Source of the DNA: Astrobacterium formosum
Lineage (GTDB): Bacteria; Pseudomonadota; Alphaproteobacteria; Rhizobiales; Xanthobacteraceae
Direction: 5' to 3'
Length of the DNA stretch: 64,000 nucleotides
Assembly: GCA_030848545.1 (NCBI GenBank)
Contig: JAVDCA010000018.1
Coordinates: forward strand, 62,001 to 126,000
Part shown: positions 33,935-43,607 of the stretch, piece after piece
Numbering within the stretch: position 1 is the first letter of the stretch
How the letters are laid out: the number at the start of each line of letters is the position of its first letter
Translations under genes and position numbers: made by a program
The notes under the pieces: generated by a model
What the model saw: only the letters and a program-made list of their open reading frames with translations
Told to the model about the DNA's origin: nothing
The model's database searches: none

Positions 33935-34431
33935 GAGGCGCTCGACAGGTCCCGGATCCGTTGTTGCCGACTATCTGCGTGAAATACGCTGATACCATGG
34001 CATCAGATGACTGGCGTTTCCTCTGCCCGACGCGACGCTTACACTACTATAGTGCAGATGCCGAACATCAGGTTGCAAGACACGGTTAGTTGAGTCTGTG
34101 GTATTTCTAGGTCAATACATTCCAGAATGACCGTGATGATGCGGTGGAATTGTGAATAGATCGGCAGTCTATTCCAGTTTTATTAAATGAGCGAATTTGA
34201 ATTTAAGAATATTTGTGATACTTACTTTACGTAATCACCATGTAGTGTGGCTGCTACAACCCTGCTTTTCGACTACTAAATCTACGTAAGCGCAATGTAA
34301 AAATTTGCGATTGCAACGGCGGGACGTCGGAAATTGGGAAAGCTCGACGGATGCCTCATGGGCGCGGGTAACATAATCCATTTTAGTCCTGACCCTACGG
34401 ATATACGGTCAGGTACGATCCGCAATCGCCC
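33935..34431. other. AT-rich gap without recognised genes
   Basis: Between the DUF4169 start and the fumC stop lie about 500 bases, of which 33990-34330 is strikingly AT-rich compared with the rest of the window. No coding frame, tRNA or insertion-sequence end was recognised. A pair of similar 19-mers lies at 34226-34244 and 34281-34299. The composition suggests acquired DNA or the scar of a lost element. Confidence 0.7.
34226..34299. repeat. Imperfect direct repeat of 19 bases in the AT-rich gap
   Basis: TTTACGTAATCACCATGTA at 34226 and TCTACGTAAGCGCAATGTA at 34281 agree at 15 of 19 positions, 55 bases apart. They could be regulator-binding sites, or remnants of a target-site duplication or iteron. 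Confidence 0.5.
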
Positions 34432-35826
<1,395 letters not shown>

Positions 35827-35961
35827 GCTCTCTCGATCTCGCGCGGGGGGGCAAGGCCGCGGCCGCCCGACAATGTATTGCGGCAGGAGCTGTTTTCCTA
35901 TGGAGGATTCGCGGGCCGCGATGGGGCCGCGATACCTGGGCGCCGTCGGTAGGCTCGACCT

Positions 35962-37206
35962 TCAGCGGTCGTCCGACGCCCTTTCCGGGAACAATCCCGG
36001 CATCCAGCGGGACGCGAGCGCGGCCGGGAACGCAAGCCTGAGCGGTTCGCGCGGGCCGTTCGAATTCAGGACCCCGAGTTTGAGCAATTCCGAAATGCTG
36101 CGACGCGCGTGGCGTGGCGTGAGGCCGAGCAACGGGGCGACATCGCCACGCGGCAGTTCACCTCGGAAGAGGGTCGCCTCGAGAATTGCAGCCGCGCGTG
36201 CAGGGAGACGGTTCAGTCGCGTTTCCTCCTCGGCCCAGAGCAGGATGCGGGTGCGCAGTCGGTCGGGCTGCATCAGGCCATCCATGAAAGCGACCTGATC
36301 GATGCAGGTTTCCAGGAAGAACCTGGTGAAGGAGGCGAGCGCCTCCTCGCTCAGATGGCCGCGACCATCGAGATCGTTGCGGCGGGGAAGACCGCATTCG
36401 ACGAGATGAGCCTTGTACGCCTTGTGGCTGCGGGCGAGCCCGCGTGCGACCGACCACACGGATCCGGTGTCCAGGGTTTCGAGGAGCATCGCGTGCGACA
36501 TCAGTCGCGCGACGCGGCCGTTGCCGTCCAGGAACGGGTGAATCCACAAGAGGCGGTGATGAGCTGCGGCTGTGGCCAAGATCGCATCGGTCCTGCCGAG
36601 CTTGCCGTAGACACGCCAGAACCGTTCGAGGAAGCGTGGCACGGCGCCGGGGCTGACCGGCACATGACGGCCCACGCGGACGTCGCGGTGCCGAAGCGCG
36701 CCGGGTGCGACCCGCAGCCGTTCATGGCTGTCGGGGTCTTCGGCCCACAGCAAATCATCCGGGAGTGCCTGGCAGAAGCGGCGATGGAGGTCACGCAAAC
36801 CGTCCATGGTGGCCACGCGCCCTCGGACGTGACCTTCGTCGATCCACCGCTGGACGGCAATATGGGCCTTGGCTTCGAGCTGCAGGTCGCGCTTTCGCGG
36901 GTCGCTGCTGTAGTCGCCGGCGAGCGCGCGCTCGATATCGGTCGGGTGCGTGTCATGGCCTTCGATGAGGTTGCTGTAGTAGCAATTCATCGAACGGACG
37001 AGGTCGGCCAGGGCCACGAGCAGGCCCGCAGGCAGGCTGCGCCGGAGCCCGGACGATTTGCCGGCAAGCTCCACCGCCAGATCGGTGAGGGCGCCTCGGA
37101 AACGGGAGCTTTCGTTCACAAGAACGGGTTCCATCAGGCTGGTCGCTTCCTGGCGATCTTCAGCCGTTGGAATGTCCGCTTCTGGATCCTCTGCCTTGGT
37201 TCGCAT
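35962..37206 (-). CDS. Fic/Doc-family AMP-transferase-like protein, class II, with C-terminal winged helix
   Basis: The protein carries the Fic motif HPFLDGNGRVARL (all of HxFx(D/E)GNxR) and, about 130 residues earlier, the inhibitory-helix motif SNLIEG, which places it in class II (N-terminal alpha-inh). The catalytic His and the inhibitory Glu are both present. The C-terminal about 70 residues (GDVAPLLGLTPRHARRSISELLKLGVL) look like a winged-helix DNA-binding domain. Fic proteins transfer AMP or other nucleotide parts to proteins. ATG 37206 is proposed; GTG 37239 and ATG 37224 lie further upstream in frame, inside the palindrome. It separates fumC from sspB. Confidence 0.88.
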   Translation of the reverse strand: MRTKAEDPEADIPTAEDRQEATSLMEPVLVNESSRFRGALTDLAVELAGKSSGLRRSLPAGLLVALADLVRSMNCYYSNLIEGHDTHPTDIERALAGDYSSDPRKRDLQLEAKAHIAVQRWIDEGHVRGRVATMDGLRDLHRRFCQALPDDLLWAEDPDSHERLRVAPGALRHRDVRVGRHVPVSPGAVPRFLERFWRVYGKLGRTDAILATAAAHHRLLWIHPFLDGNGRVARLMSHAMLLETLDTGSVWSVARGLARSHKAYKAHLVECGLPRRNDLDGRGHLSEEALASFTRFFLETCIDQVAFMDGLMQPDRLRTRILLWAEEETRLNRLPARAAAILEATLFRGELPRGDVAPLLGLTPRHARRSISELLKLGVLNSNGPREPLRLAFPAALASRWMPGLFPERASDDR

Positions 37207-37232
37207 AAGCCCATTACATATCATGGGCTTAT
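37205..37232. promoter_or_regulatory. Perfect palindrome overlapping the Fic gene start
   Basis: ATAAGCCCAT (37205-37214) and ATGGGCTTAT (37223-37232) form a perfect 10-base inverted repeat with an 8-base spacer. It lies on the proposed start ATG 37206 and the bases just upstream, the place for an autoregulatory operator bound by the Fic protein's own winged helix. Confidence 0.7.
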
Positions 37233-37308
37233 AAGACACTCGACGGTCGCGAAAGCGCCCCTTGAGTCCGCTTCCATGTCCGCGAAAAGAACGCCTTGCG
37301 CCGCGGAC

Positions 37309-37815
37309 CTATTTCTTTTTGCGGAAGCGATCGAGGCTGACGACGGCGGCGCCGTCGTCGGGCTTCGGCGGTTCGTCGTTACCCTTGGGTTCGGCCGGGG
37401 GCGGAGCGGGCGAGGCTTCGGCGGACACGGCCTGGTCGTCGCCGACAACGCCCTCCACAACGCCGGGAGCGAACTGCAGCGCGAACTGCACGGACGGGTC
37501 GAAGAAGCCCTTGACGGCCGCAAACGGTACCGACACGCGTTCGGGAATGCCATTGAACGACAGGCCGACCTCGAAGTTCTCCTCGCCGACCACCAAGTCC
37601 CAGAACTGGTGCTGAAGCACGACCGTCATTTCGGCCGGATACATGGCCTTCAGGCGCGGCGACATGCGCACGCCCTCGGCATTGGTGTCGAAGGAGACGA
37701 AGAAGTGGTGCTCGCCCGGAAGGCCATGGGCGGCGGCATCCGCCAGCACAGTGCGGACGACTCCGCGCAGAGCCTCCTGGGTCAGGATGTCGTAGCGAAT
37801 GTGATCGACCGCCAT
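37309..37815 (-). CDS. sspB: SspB-family ClpXP adaptor
   Basis: The 168-residue protein starts MAVDHIRYDILTQEALRG and contains HFFVSFDTNAEGVRMSPRLK and FWDLVVGEENFEVGLSFNG, typical of the alphaproteobacterial SspB fold that binds ssrA-tagged substrates. The Pro-rich linker (APPPAEPK) and the short C-terminal AVVSLDRFRKKK tail, which docks on ClpX, are present. It is expected to hand tagged proteins to the ClpXP protease. ATG 37815 fits the family start; the longer frame to 38001 is not expected to be translated. Confidence 0.95.
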   Translation of the reverse strand: MAVDHIRYDILTQEALRGVVRTVLADAAAHGLPGEHHFFVSFDTNAEGVRMSPRLKAMYPAEMTVVLQHQFWDLVVGEENFEVGLSFNGIPERVSVPFAAVKGFFDPSVQFALQFAPGVVEGVVGDDQAVSAEASPAPPPAEPKGNDEPPKPDDGAAVVSLDRFRKKK

Positions 37816-38022
37816 GTGGATTTGCCGTGATTCGCTTTGGTTCGAGGCTGGGCAATATTGCGCGAAAAGCTTGCGCCGCCAATGTGGGGATTGCCCACAT
37901 GTGGGGACTGCGCCATCGCTGCAACAGGCCGGCGGGGCGGGCCGGCAGGAGAAAACCGCAGGCAGGCTGCCTGCCGGATAGGCAGATCCCCGCCGGGGCA
38001 TCCCTGTGGCACCGCCGGAAGG

Positions 38023-38778
38023 TCAGCCGCGGACGGCCGAATAGTAGTCGAAGCGCTTTTCCAACCGGCCGAGTGTGGCATCGAGGGTGAAGGCCGCCGC
38101 GAACAGGACCAGGAGAAGCGCCCACATGTGTTCCATCAGAAAGTTCGATGAATAGATCTCGAACAGGTAGCCGAAGCCGATCACCGACACCAGGAGTTGG
38201 CCGATGATGACGCCTTTGACGGCGCGCACGAGGCCGAGGCGGATGCCGGCCAGGATTTCCGGCAGCGCCGCCCACAGGTAGATCTTCGCAAAGGCCTGCC
38301 AGCGGCCGGCGCCGTAGCTCGCCGCCATCTCGACGAGCGAGGGCGAGATGTTGCGGGTGCCGGCGCGGGCGTCGAGGATGATGATCCAGATCGCGAACAG
38401 CACGACGGTGACCACGACCGTGGTCTCGCCGAAGCCGAACAGCACCATGGTGACCGGCACCAGCGCGCTCAACGGTGCGCTGACGAACAGGCTCACCCAC
38501 GGCAGCAGCAGCCGGTCGACGATCGCGGAGCGGCCCATGGCGATGCCGGCCGGCACCCCGACCGCAATCGCGATCGCAACCCCGATCGCGAAGGTGCGTG
38601 CGGTGATCAGAAGGGCGTCCTGAAAGGTCTCGGTCGGCACGATCTCGGCGAGCCTGACGACGACGCCGGACAGGGGCGGGACCAGGATGGTCAGGCCAAG
38701 CCGGCCGACGAGTTCCCAGAGCGCCGCCCATAAGAGGAGCGAGGCCGAAGCCGGCAATCGATAGCCTAAAATGTCCAT
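38023..38778 (-). CDS. ABC transporter permease, NitT/TauT type (second permease)
   Basis: The 251-residue protein has about six hydrophobic segments and the EAA-like loop EMAASYGAGRWQAFAKIYLW, followed by LPEILAGIRLGLVRAVKGVI, the permease signature of the TauC/SsuC family. It is the last gene of a four-gene operon (binding protein, permease, ATPase, permease) and is separated from the ATPase by six bases. Two different permeases around one ATPase suggest a heterodimeric channel. Confidence 0.9.
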   Translation of the reverse strand: MDILGYRLPASASLLLWAALWELVGRLGLTILVPPLSGVVVRLAEIVPTETFQDALLITARTFAIGVAIAIAVGVPAGIAMGRSAIVDRLLLPWVSLFVSAPLSALVPVTMVLFGFGETTVVVTVVLFAIWIIILDARAGTRNISPSLVEMAASYGAGRWQAFAKIYLWAALPEILAGIRLGLVRAVKGVIIGQLLVSVIGFGYLFEIYSSNFLMEHMWALLLVLFAAAFTLDATLGRLEKRFDYYSAVRG

Positions 38779-38784
38779 CGTGGT

Positions 38785-39597
38785 TCACTCGACGTATTGG
38801 CGTAGGTTCTGCCAGATCGCTTCCACCGTATCGAGATAGACCGGCTCGCGCCTGATCTGGTCGGGTGAAAGCGTGCGCGGCAAGTCGGGTTCGATCACCT
38901 TCCAGATGCGGCCCGGTCGGCGCGATAACAGCACGATGCGGTCGGAGAGATAGACCGCCTCCTCGATCGAATGGGTAACGAACAGGAAGGTCTTGCGCTC
39001 CTGGGCGACGAGCCGCAGCAGGTCCTCCTGGAACTTGCGCCGCGTCTGCTCGTCGACGGCGGAGAACGGCTCGTCCATCAACAGCACGTCGGCCTTGACG
39101 GCGAGCGCGCGGGCGAGCCCGACGCGCTGGCGCATGCCGCCCGAGAGTTCGTGCGGATACTTGGTCTCGAAGCCCTTGAGGCCGACCTCGGCGATGTAGT
39201 GGGCCGCGACGGCCTCGCGTTCCGATTTCGGAACATCGCGCAATTCCAGCCCGAAGGCGACGTTGCGGACGACGTTCGCCCACGGCAGCAGCGCGAAATC
39301 CTGGAACACGAAGGCCCGCTCCGGCCCGGGGCCGCAAACCGTGCGCCCCAGCACCTCGACGGTGCCGGCGTCGGCCTTGATGAGCCCGGCGATGATCTTG
39401 AGCAGGGTGGTCTTGCCGCAGCCGGACGGGCCGAGCAGCGTCGTCAGCCGGCCGGCGGGACAGTCGAGCGAGACTTCGCGCAGGGCTTCGACGCCCGGAT
39501 AGGCCTTCGAGACCGCGCGCACCGCGACAGCGGTCGAGGGTTCGGCGCGTCGGTCGGCGATCGGCGGCGAGGCAGTCAGCGAGGCGATGGTGCTCAC
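38785..39597 (-). CDS. ABC transporter ATP-binding protein, NitT/TauT type
   Basis: The 270-residue protein has all ABC motifs: Walker [11 protein letters not shown]-loop [11 protein letters not shown], signature [12 protein letters not shown], Walker [13 protein letters not shown] and H-loop VTHSIEEA. The start is GTG 39597, which overlaps the stop of the first permease (GTGA overlap). The sequence resembles SsuB/TauB ATPases. Longer frames upstream are shadows of the permease gene. Confidence 0.93.
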   Translation of the reverse strand: MSTIASLTASPPIADRRAEPSTAVAVRAVSKAYPGVEALREVSLDCPAGRLTTLLGPSGCGKTTLLKIIAGLIKADAGTVEVLGRTVCGPGPERAFVFQDFALLPWANVVRNVAFGLELRDVPKSEREAVAAHYIAEVGLKGFETKYPHELSGGMRQRVGLARALAVKADVLLMDEPFSAVDEQTRRKFQEDLLRLVAQERKTFLFVTHSIEEAVYLSDRIVLLSRRPGRIWKVIEPDLPRTLSPDQIRREPVYLDTVEAIWQNLRQYVE

Positions 39598-40358
39598 GGC
39601 GAAGCCCTCTTTTCCGGACGGAAGACCGAGACCTCGATTTTCCCGAGCACTTCGAGAAACACGAGCGACATCACGATGATGGTGACGATCGCGGCGTACA
39701 TGCGCGGATAGTCGGCGACCGACTGATGGTAGGTGATGAGATCGCCGATGCCGGTCGGGCTGATCAGGAGCTCGGCCAGGATGGCGCCGATGAATCCAGC
39801 GGCGACGCCGAGCCTGAGCCCCGCGAAGATCACCGGGCTCGCCGACGGCAGCATCACCTTGGCGATCATCTGGGGGCGGGTGGCGAGGAAGGACTGGCCC
39901 ATTTCCAGGAGCGAACCGGGCGTATGCCGCACCGCCTTGTAGGAATTGAGCACGATCACCGGCACCGCCATGACGCACACCACTGCGACCTTGGTGGCGA
40001 GCCCGATCCCGTAGGCGAGGATAAGCATCGGGATGATGGCGGCGAGCGGCGCAGCCTGCAGGACGATGAAGAACGGCACGCCCAGCCATTCGGCCCTCCG
40101 GCTCAGGCCCATCAGCAGGCCGATGCCGATGCCGGCCAGAGCCGACACGACGACGCCGATGACGAGAGGCGTGAGCGTGACGGCGAGCGCCTTGCCGAGC
40201 GAGCCGTCGGCCGCGAGTGCGATCCAGGCGAGGGCGGTTTCGCTCACGGACGGAAAGACCGCGTTGACGCCGGCGCGGCCGGCATATTCCCACAAAGCGA
40301 GCACGGCCCCGAAGGAGACGAAGCGGAGCGCGAGCGGGTGCGAGAGGAGAGGGGGCAA
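39594..40358 (-). CDS. ABC transporter permease, NitT/TauT type (first permease)
   Basis: The 254-residue protein has five to six membrane helices and the EAA-like motif [22 protein letters not shown] with [23 protein letters not shown]. The start is TTG 40358 with only a weak GAG upstream, because no ATG or GTG exists in frame; a misread start is possible. It differs clearly from the second permease at 38023. The stop overlaps the ATPase start. Confidence 0.87.
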   Translation of the reverse strand: MPPLLSHPLALRFVSFGAVLALWEYAGRAGVNAVFPSVSETALAWIALAADGSLGKALAVTLTPLVIGVVVSALAGIGIGLLMGLSRRAEWLGVPFFIVLQAAPLAAIIPMLILAYGIGLATKVAVVCVMAVPVIVLNSYKAVRHTPGSLLEMGQSFLATRPQMIAKVMLPSASPVIFAGLRLGVAAGFIGAILAELLISPTGIGDLITYHQSVADYPRMYAAIVTIIVMSLVFLEVLGKIEVSVFRPEKRASP

Positions 40359-40445
40359 GTTCTCAGGTCCATTGGCTTGAAGAGAGTGGGTCTTCCGCCG
40401 GAGGTCTCGTCATTGCGAAGTGGGGGACGATGGAATCTCCCCACC

Positions 40446-40475
40446 GCCCCCTCCCCCGCTTGCGGGGGAGGGGGC
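40446..40475. repeat. GC-rich 14-base-pair hairpin inside the ABC operon
   Basis: GCCCCCTCCCCCGC and GCGGGGGAGGGGGC form a perfect stem with a two-base loop. It lies between the binding-protein stop and the first permease start. Such a hairpin can stabilise the binding-protein mRNA and lower permease expression; it also resembles a dispersed repeat seen at 56907-56930. Confidence 0.8.
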
Positions 40476-40487
40476 AGGCCGAGGCCG

Positions 40488-41474
40488 TCACGAGCCGATC
40501 TTTTTGGCCGCCTTTTCGAGCGGAGCGAGGTGCCAGAAATCCTCGACCTTCAGCTTATCCGCCGGGCCTTCGAGTTGGCCGGCTTCCACGTAGAACTCGA
40601 AATCGGCCTTGGCGGCCGCGGCGCCGCCGCCGGAGGCGTTGAACATGCCGGCCGCGAAGCCGTCGGTGTAGAACTTGGTGACGTCGGCAACGACCTCCTT
40701 GGGCAGATCCTTGAGCAGGTTGCGCTTCGTGCGCTCGCGCTCGATGACGCCGGGGTCTCGGCCCATCTCGGCCCACAGCCGGGTGAATTCCTCGACGATG
40801 ATGTCGAGCTTGTCGGCGTTCTTGCCCATCCAGTCGGTGCGGGCGAACAGGACCTCGTCGCTCGCCGGATTGTCCAGGGACGGCAGCACCACGAAGCGCT
40901 CGCCGCCCTTCTCCTTGAGCTTGTTGGTATTGGCGAGATCCAGAATGGTGGCTTTGATCTGGCCGTTGAGGAGCGCGACGATGCGGTTTTCCGAGCCGGC
41001 GACGTAGTTGCGCTGTCCGAACGAGATGTTGTTGCGCTTGGCGAGAATGTTGCCGATCGCCTCGGTGCCGCTGCCGCGGGCGTGGAACGTCATGGCGGCG
41101 CCGTCGAGGGACTTCCAGTCCGGATGGGCGTTCTTGTCGGCGACCGCGAAGAAGACCAGGCGGGTCACCTGGAAGAGATTGCGCACCGGCGCCTTGGTCT
41201 TCTGCATGATCGAGTAGGGGGTGGCGACGCCGATATCGGCCTGGCCGTTCACCACCGCCTGGATGGCGAGGTCCTCCTTGGAGAAGGAGGTGAGCTTGAA
41301 GTCGACGCCGCGCTCCTTGGCGCGCTCGAAAGCAATGACGACGGCCAGCGTCTCCACCGAAACGGTATCCCCCAGTGCGATCTGGACGGTCTGGGCGGCG
41401 GCAGGGGCTGCGAGTGTCAGGGTGAGCGCGCCGACGGCGGCAAGGCGGCGCAGCGCATGCGAAGATGCGGTCAT
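40488..41474 (-). CDS. ABC transporter substrate-binding protein, NitT/TauT type
   Basis: The 328-residue protein has a signal peptide (LRRLAAVGALTLTLAAPAAA, cleaved after AAAQ) and then a periplasmic binding protein of the NMT1/TauA type: VQIALGDTVSVETLAVVIAFE and NGQADIGVATPYSIM, with the bilobed pattern in GSENRIVALLNGQIKAT. It should bind a small organic ligand, such as a sulfonate or pyrimidine-type molecule, but the ligand cannot be read from sequence. It is the first gene of the operon. Confidence 0.9.
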   Translation of the reverse strand: MTASSHALRRLAAVGALTLTLAAPAAAQTVQIALGDTVSVETLAVVIAFERAKERGVDFKLTSFSKEDLAIQAVVNGQADIGVATPYSIMQKTKAPVRNLFQVTRLVFFAVADKNAHPDWKSLDGAAMTFHARGSGTEAIGNILAKRNNISFGQRNYVAGSENRIVALLNGQIKATILDLANTNKLKEKGGERFVVLPSLDNPASDEVLFARTDWMGKNADKLDIIVEEFTRLWAEMGRDPGVIERERTKRNLLKDLPKEVVADVTKFYTDGFAAGMFNASGGGAAAAKADFEFYVEAGQLEGPADKLKVEDFWHLAPLEKAAKKIGS

Positions 41475-42148
41475 GGCGGTTCCTCCCTTGGCGCCCGGAC
41501 GGCTCTTGGATGGCCATCCTGGAAGACGCGGGGTGCGTCATTATTGTCAAATCGGCCGGCGACGCAAAGCCGATCCACGCGACGTTCGGACGCGCACAGG
41601 GTTCCGACGCGCATGTGTGCGGCAGCGCGCCTTGGATTTTCACGAAGTCGAAATTGGGGAGAAAGGGATAAGTGGAGGCTTCTGTTGCCAGGTGCCTCCG
41701 AACCCCGCCTGCCGGAGCTTATCCCGTCAGGACTTTAAGTTCGGCTTTTCAAACCGCTTACGCGGCCTGAGCAACCGGAGCATAGTTGTCATTCGCAACT
41801 ACACAATTGGCCCGATAACGGCGGTACCATGCCGAGCAAAAGCTCGCCCTTTACGCCCTCGTCGATCCTATTTCGCCCCCGCCGGTGCGGTCCTCAGAGT
41901 TCGGTCCTCAGAGTTCGGTCCTTCGAGCCTGATCTGGCGTCGCGCTGGCGACACCGAACCGCACGGGTGGAGGCGCCGGGTACTGCCCCCGGGTCCGATA
42001 GGTTTATTACGACGGCCATTTATCGCCATAGCCGGCTTGCGCCGGCATCCCCAATATAGGGGTTCACGGGCCGAGAAGAAAGGTCCCGGAGATCCATCCC
42101 GGGTGCCGGCGGCTGCGCGGCAGCGAAGCTGCCGGAGGCGGCCTTCCG
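41475..42148. other. Region without genes upstream of the ABC operon
   Basis: About 670 bases lie between the ABC binding protein start and a small reverse-strand gene. It should hold the operon promoter. A GC-rich palindromic stretch near 42030-42135 looks like degenerate dispersed-repeat DNA. The frames crossing it are shadows without ribosome sites. Confidence 0.5.
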
Positions 42149-42343
42149 TCAGGGCGCCGGCTTGTGCGGGCGCGGGCCGGGCCCGGTGGGACGCCCGGTG
42201 ATCGACGGCGCGCAACGCACCATGACGAAGCGCGGATCGGCGAAGCTCATGGATGGGGCAGGGCGACGCGCCGGTATGATATGCGGGCCGTCGACCTCGT
42301 CGTCGGCGGCGATCGTGGGTGAGACTCCGGAACCTGTCGCCAT
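42149..42343 (-). CDS. Small hypothetical protein, 64 residues
   Basis: The gene is supported mainly by a near-perfect ribosome site, AAGGAGG, seven bases before ATG 42343. The product is Pro-rich with a basic C terminus (PSMSFADPRFVMVRCAP, TGPGPRPHKPAP). No family is recognised. No gene with a clear relationship lies beside it. Overlapping frames on the plus strand were judged shadows. Confidence 0.6.
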   Translation of the reverse strand: MATGSGVSPTIAADDEVDGPHIIPARRPAPSMSFADPRFVMVRCAPSITGRPTGPGPRPHKPAP

Positions 42344-42898
42344 GATTATTCCTCCTTCGGGCTTCCGGCCGATGGGTTCGCCAGCGGCAAATTTCGTCGC
42401 ACCGGTTGTGGCGGAGATTGTAGTCGCGCTGCCCGGCAGTCGCTTGATGCCGATCAACCTGAGCGTGCAACTCTGCCTTCCGGCAGCCGCCGAACCGGAG
42501 CGAGGCGGAGCCGGCACGCGAATCGTGTCGCCACCAAAGACCACCATTCGAGCCGACGTCATCCACAAGACCGACGGCAGATCGGAATATGCGCCATCGA
42601 CCTGCCGGCGCGATCACGCCGGCGCTGCCGCCGAACCGCGACGATGGCTGCGCTCGTTGCGAATCCCGCGAGTTGTTCGCGCAGCGTGGAGCGTCGATGT
42701 GTTCGGATGTCGTCGTCGTCTGCGGACCGGTTTCATGTCGTAACGGCATGAGATCGCGCGGGAACGGCCTTGTTCGATTGTCGTCGCCTTGGCGCCTCAC
42801 GAAGGTTTTTGTTGCCTACGGCCTTGTGCTAGGAAGCACCTGGGGTGCTTTCGAGGCGGTCTACGAATTTTAACGTAGGCCCTGCGAGGAGGATGAGT
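42344..42898. other. Region without genes before the tricarboxylate transporter pair
   Basis: About 555 bases hold no convincing gene. It must contain the promoter of the TctB gene and the promoter of the small reverse gene. Open frames across it (42589-42873 plus) lack family resemblance. Confidence 0.5.
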
Positions 42899-43570
42899 AT
42901 GTCGGAGGGGGTTCGAGCCGCGCCGGGTCAAACCGGGCATGCGAAGGGCGGCGCCATCGCGGCCATCGTGCTCAGCGCGATCGTGGCGCTTGCCGGATGG
43001 ACGTCGCCGGCCGGCGGGTTTGCGCAGAGTGCGCTTTATCTTTGTGCGGTCGCGCTGGTGCTCGCCGGCGCCGCCATGCTGTTGCTGGGTCGTGCCGTTC
43101 ACGGCCCGCGCGACTACTACGGTGGTCTGGCATTGATCGCCATGGCGATGTTCGCCATTTGGGCATCGAACGATCTGCCGGGCATGCACGGTTTCGCCTT
43201 CGGGCCGGGCACCGGTCCGCGCATCTTCGCTTCGATGCTCGCGGTGATGGGTGCGGTCGTCGCCGTCATCGGCATGGCGGCCGAAGGCGCCGGGCTCGAA
43301 CGCTACGCATTCCGCGGACCGTTCTTCATCACACTCGCGACGATCGTCTTCGCGTTCACGATCCGCAGTTTCGGCATGGTGATCGCGAGCTTCGTGTCGA
43401 TCATGATCTCGGCCTCCGGCTCGAACGAGTCGAAAGTGGTGGAAACGATCATCTGGGGAGCGGTGCTGACGGCATTCTGTTCTCTCTTGTTCCCCTACGC
43501 GCTCAACCTGCCGATCCCTCTATGGCCGTCGCCGAACATCTCGTTGGCGAACATGTTCTCCATCCGCTGA
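42899..43570 (+). CDS. TctB-type small membrane subunit of a tripartite tricarboxylate transporter
   Basis: The 223-residue membrane protein has four to five hydrophobic segments. It matches the TctB-type small subunit (DUF1468) of the TTT family in length and helix pattern. ATG 42899 is six bases after AGGAGG. It is 37 bases upstream of the TctA gene, so they form one operon. The expected third partner, the TctC periplasmic binding protein, is absent on both sides. Confidence 0.85.
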   Translation: MSEGVRAAPGQTGHAKGGAIAAIVLSAIVALAGWTSPAGGFAQSALYLCAVALVLAGAAMLLLGRAVHGPRDYYGGLALIAMAMFAIWASNDLPGMHGFAFGPGTGPRIFASMLAVMGAVVAVIGMAAEGAGLERYAFRGPFFITLATIVFAFTIRSFGMVIASFVSIMISASGSNESKVVETIIWGAVLTAFCSLLFPYALNLPIPLWPSPNISLANMFSIR

Positions 43571-43607
43571 TGCTGTTTTAGCCGCATCCATAGAGAGTGA
43601 CGCAAAG

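Noticed and set aside
33990..34330. tRNA or insertion-sequence remnant in the AT-rich gap
   Set aside because: No cloverleaf, CCA end, terminal inverted repeats or transposase frame could be recognised.
36109..37830. A 573-residue plus-strand frame opposite the Fic gene and sspB
   Set aside because: The Fic motif and the SspB signature lie on the other strand; the plus frame shows only shadow composition.
38785..40293. A 502-residue frame ending in the ABC ATPase
   Set aside because: The upstream half is a frame shadow of the first permease; the ATPase starts at GTG 39597.
41868..42800. A 310-residue minus frame
   Set aside because: It is Arg/His-rich, has no family resemblance and overlaps the better supported 64-residue gene.
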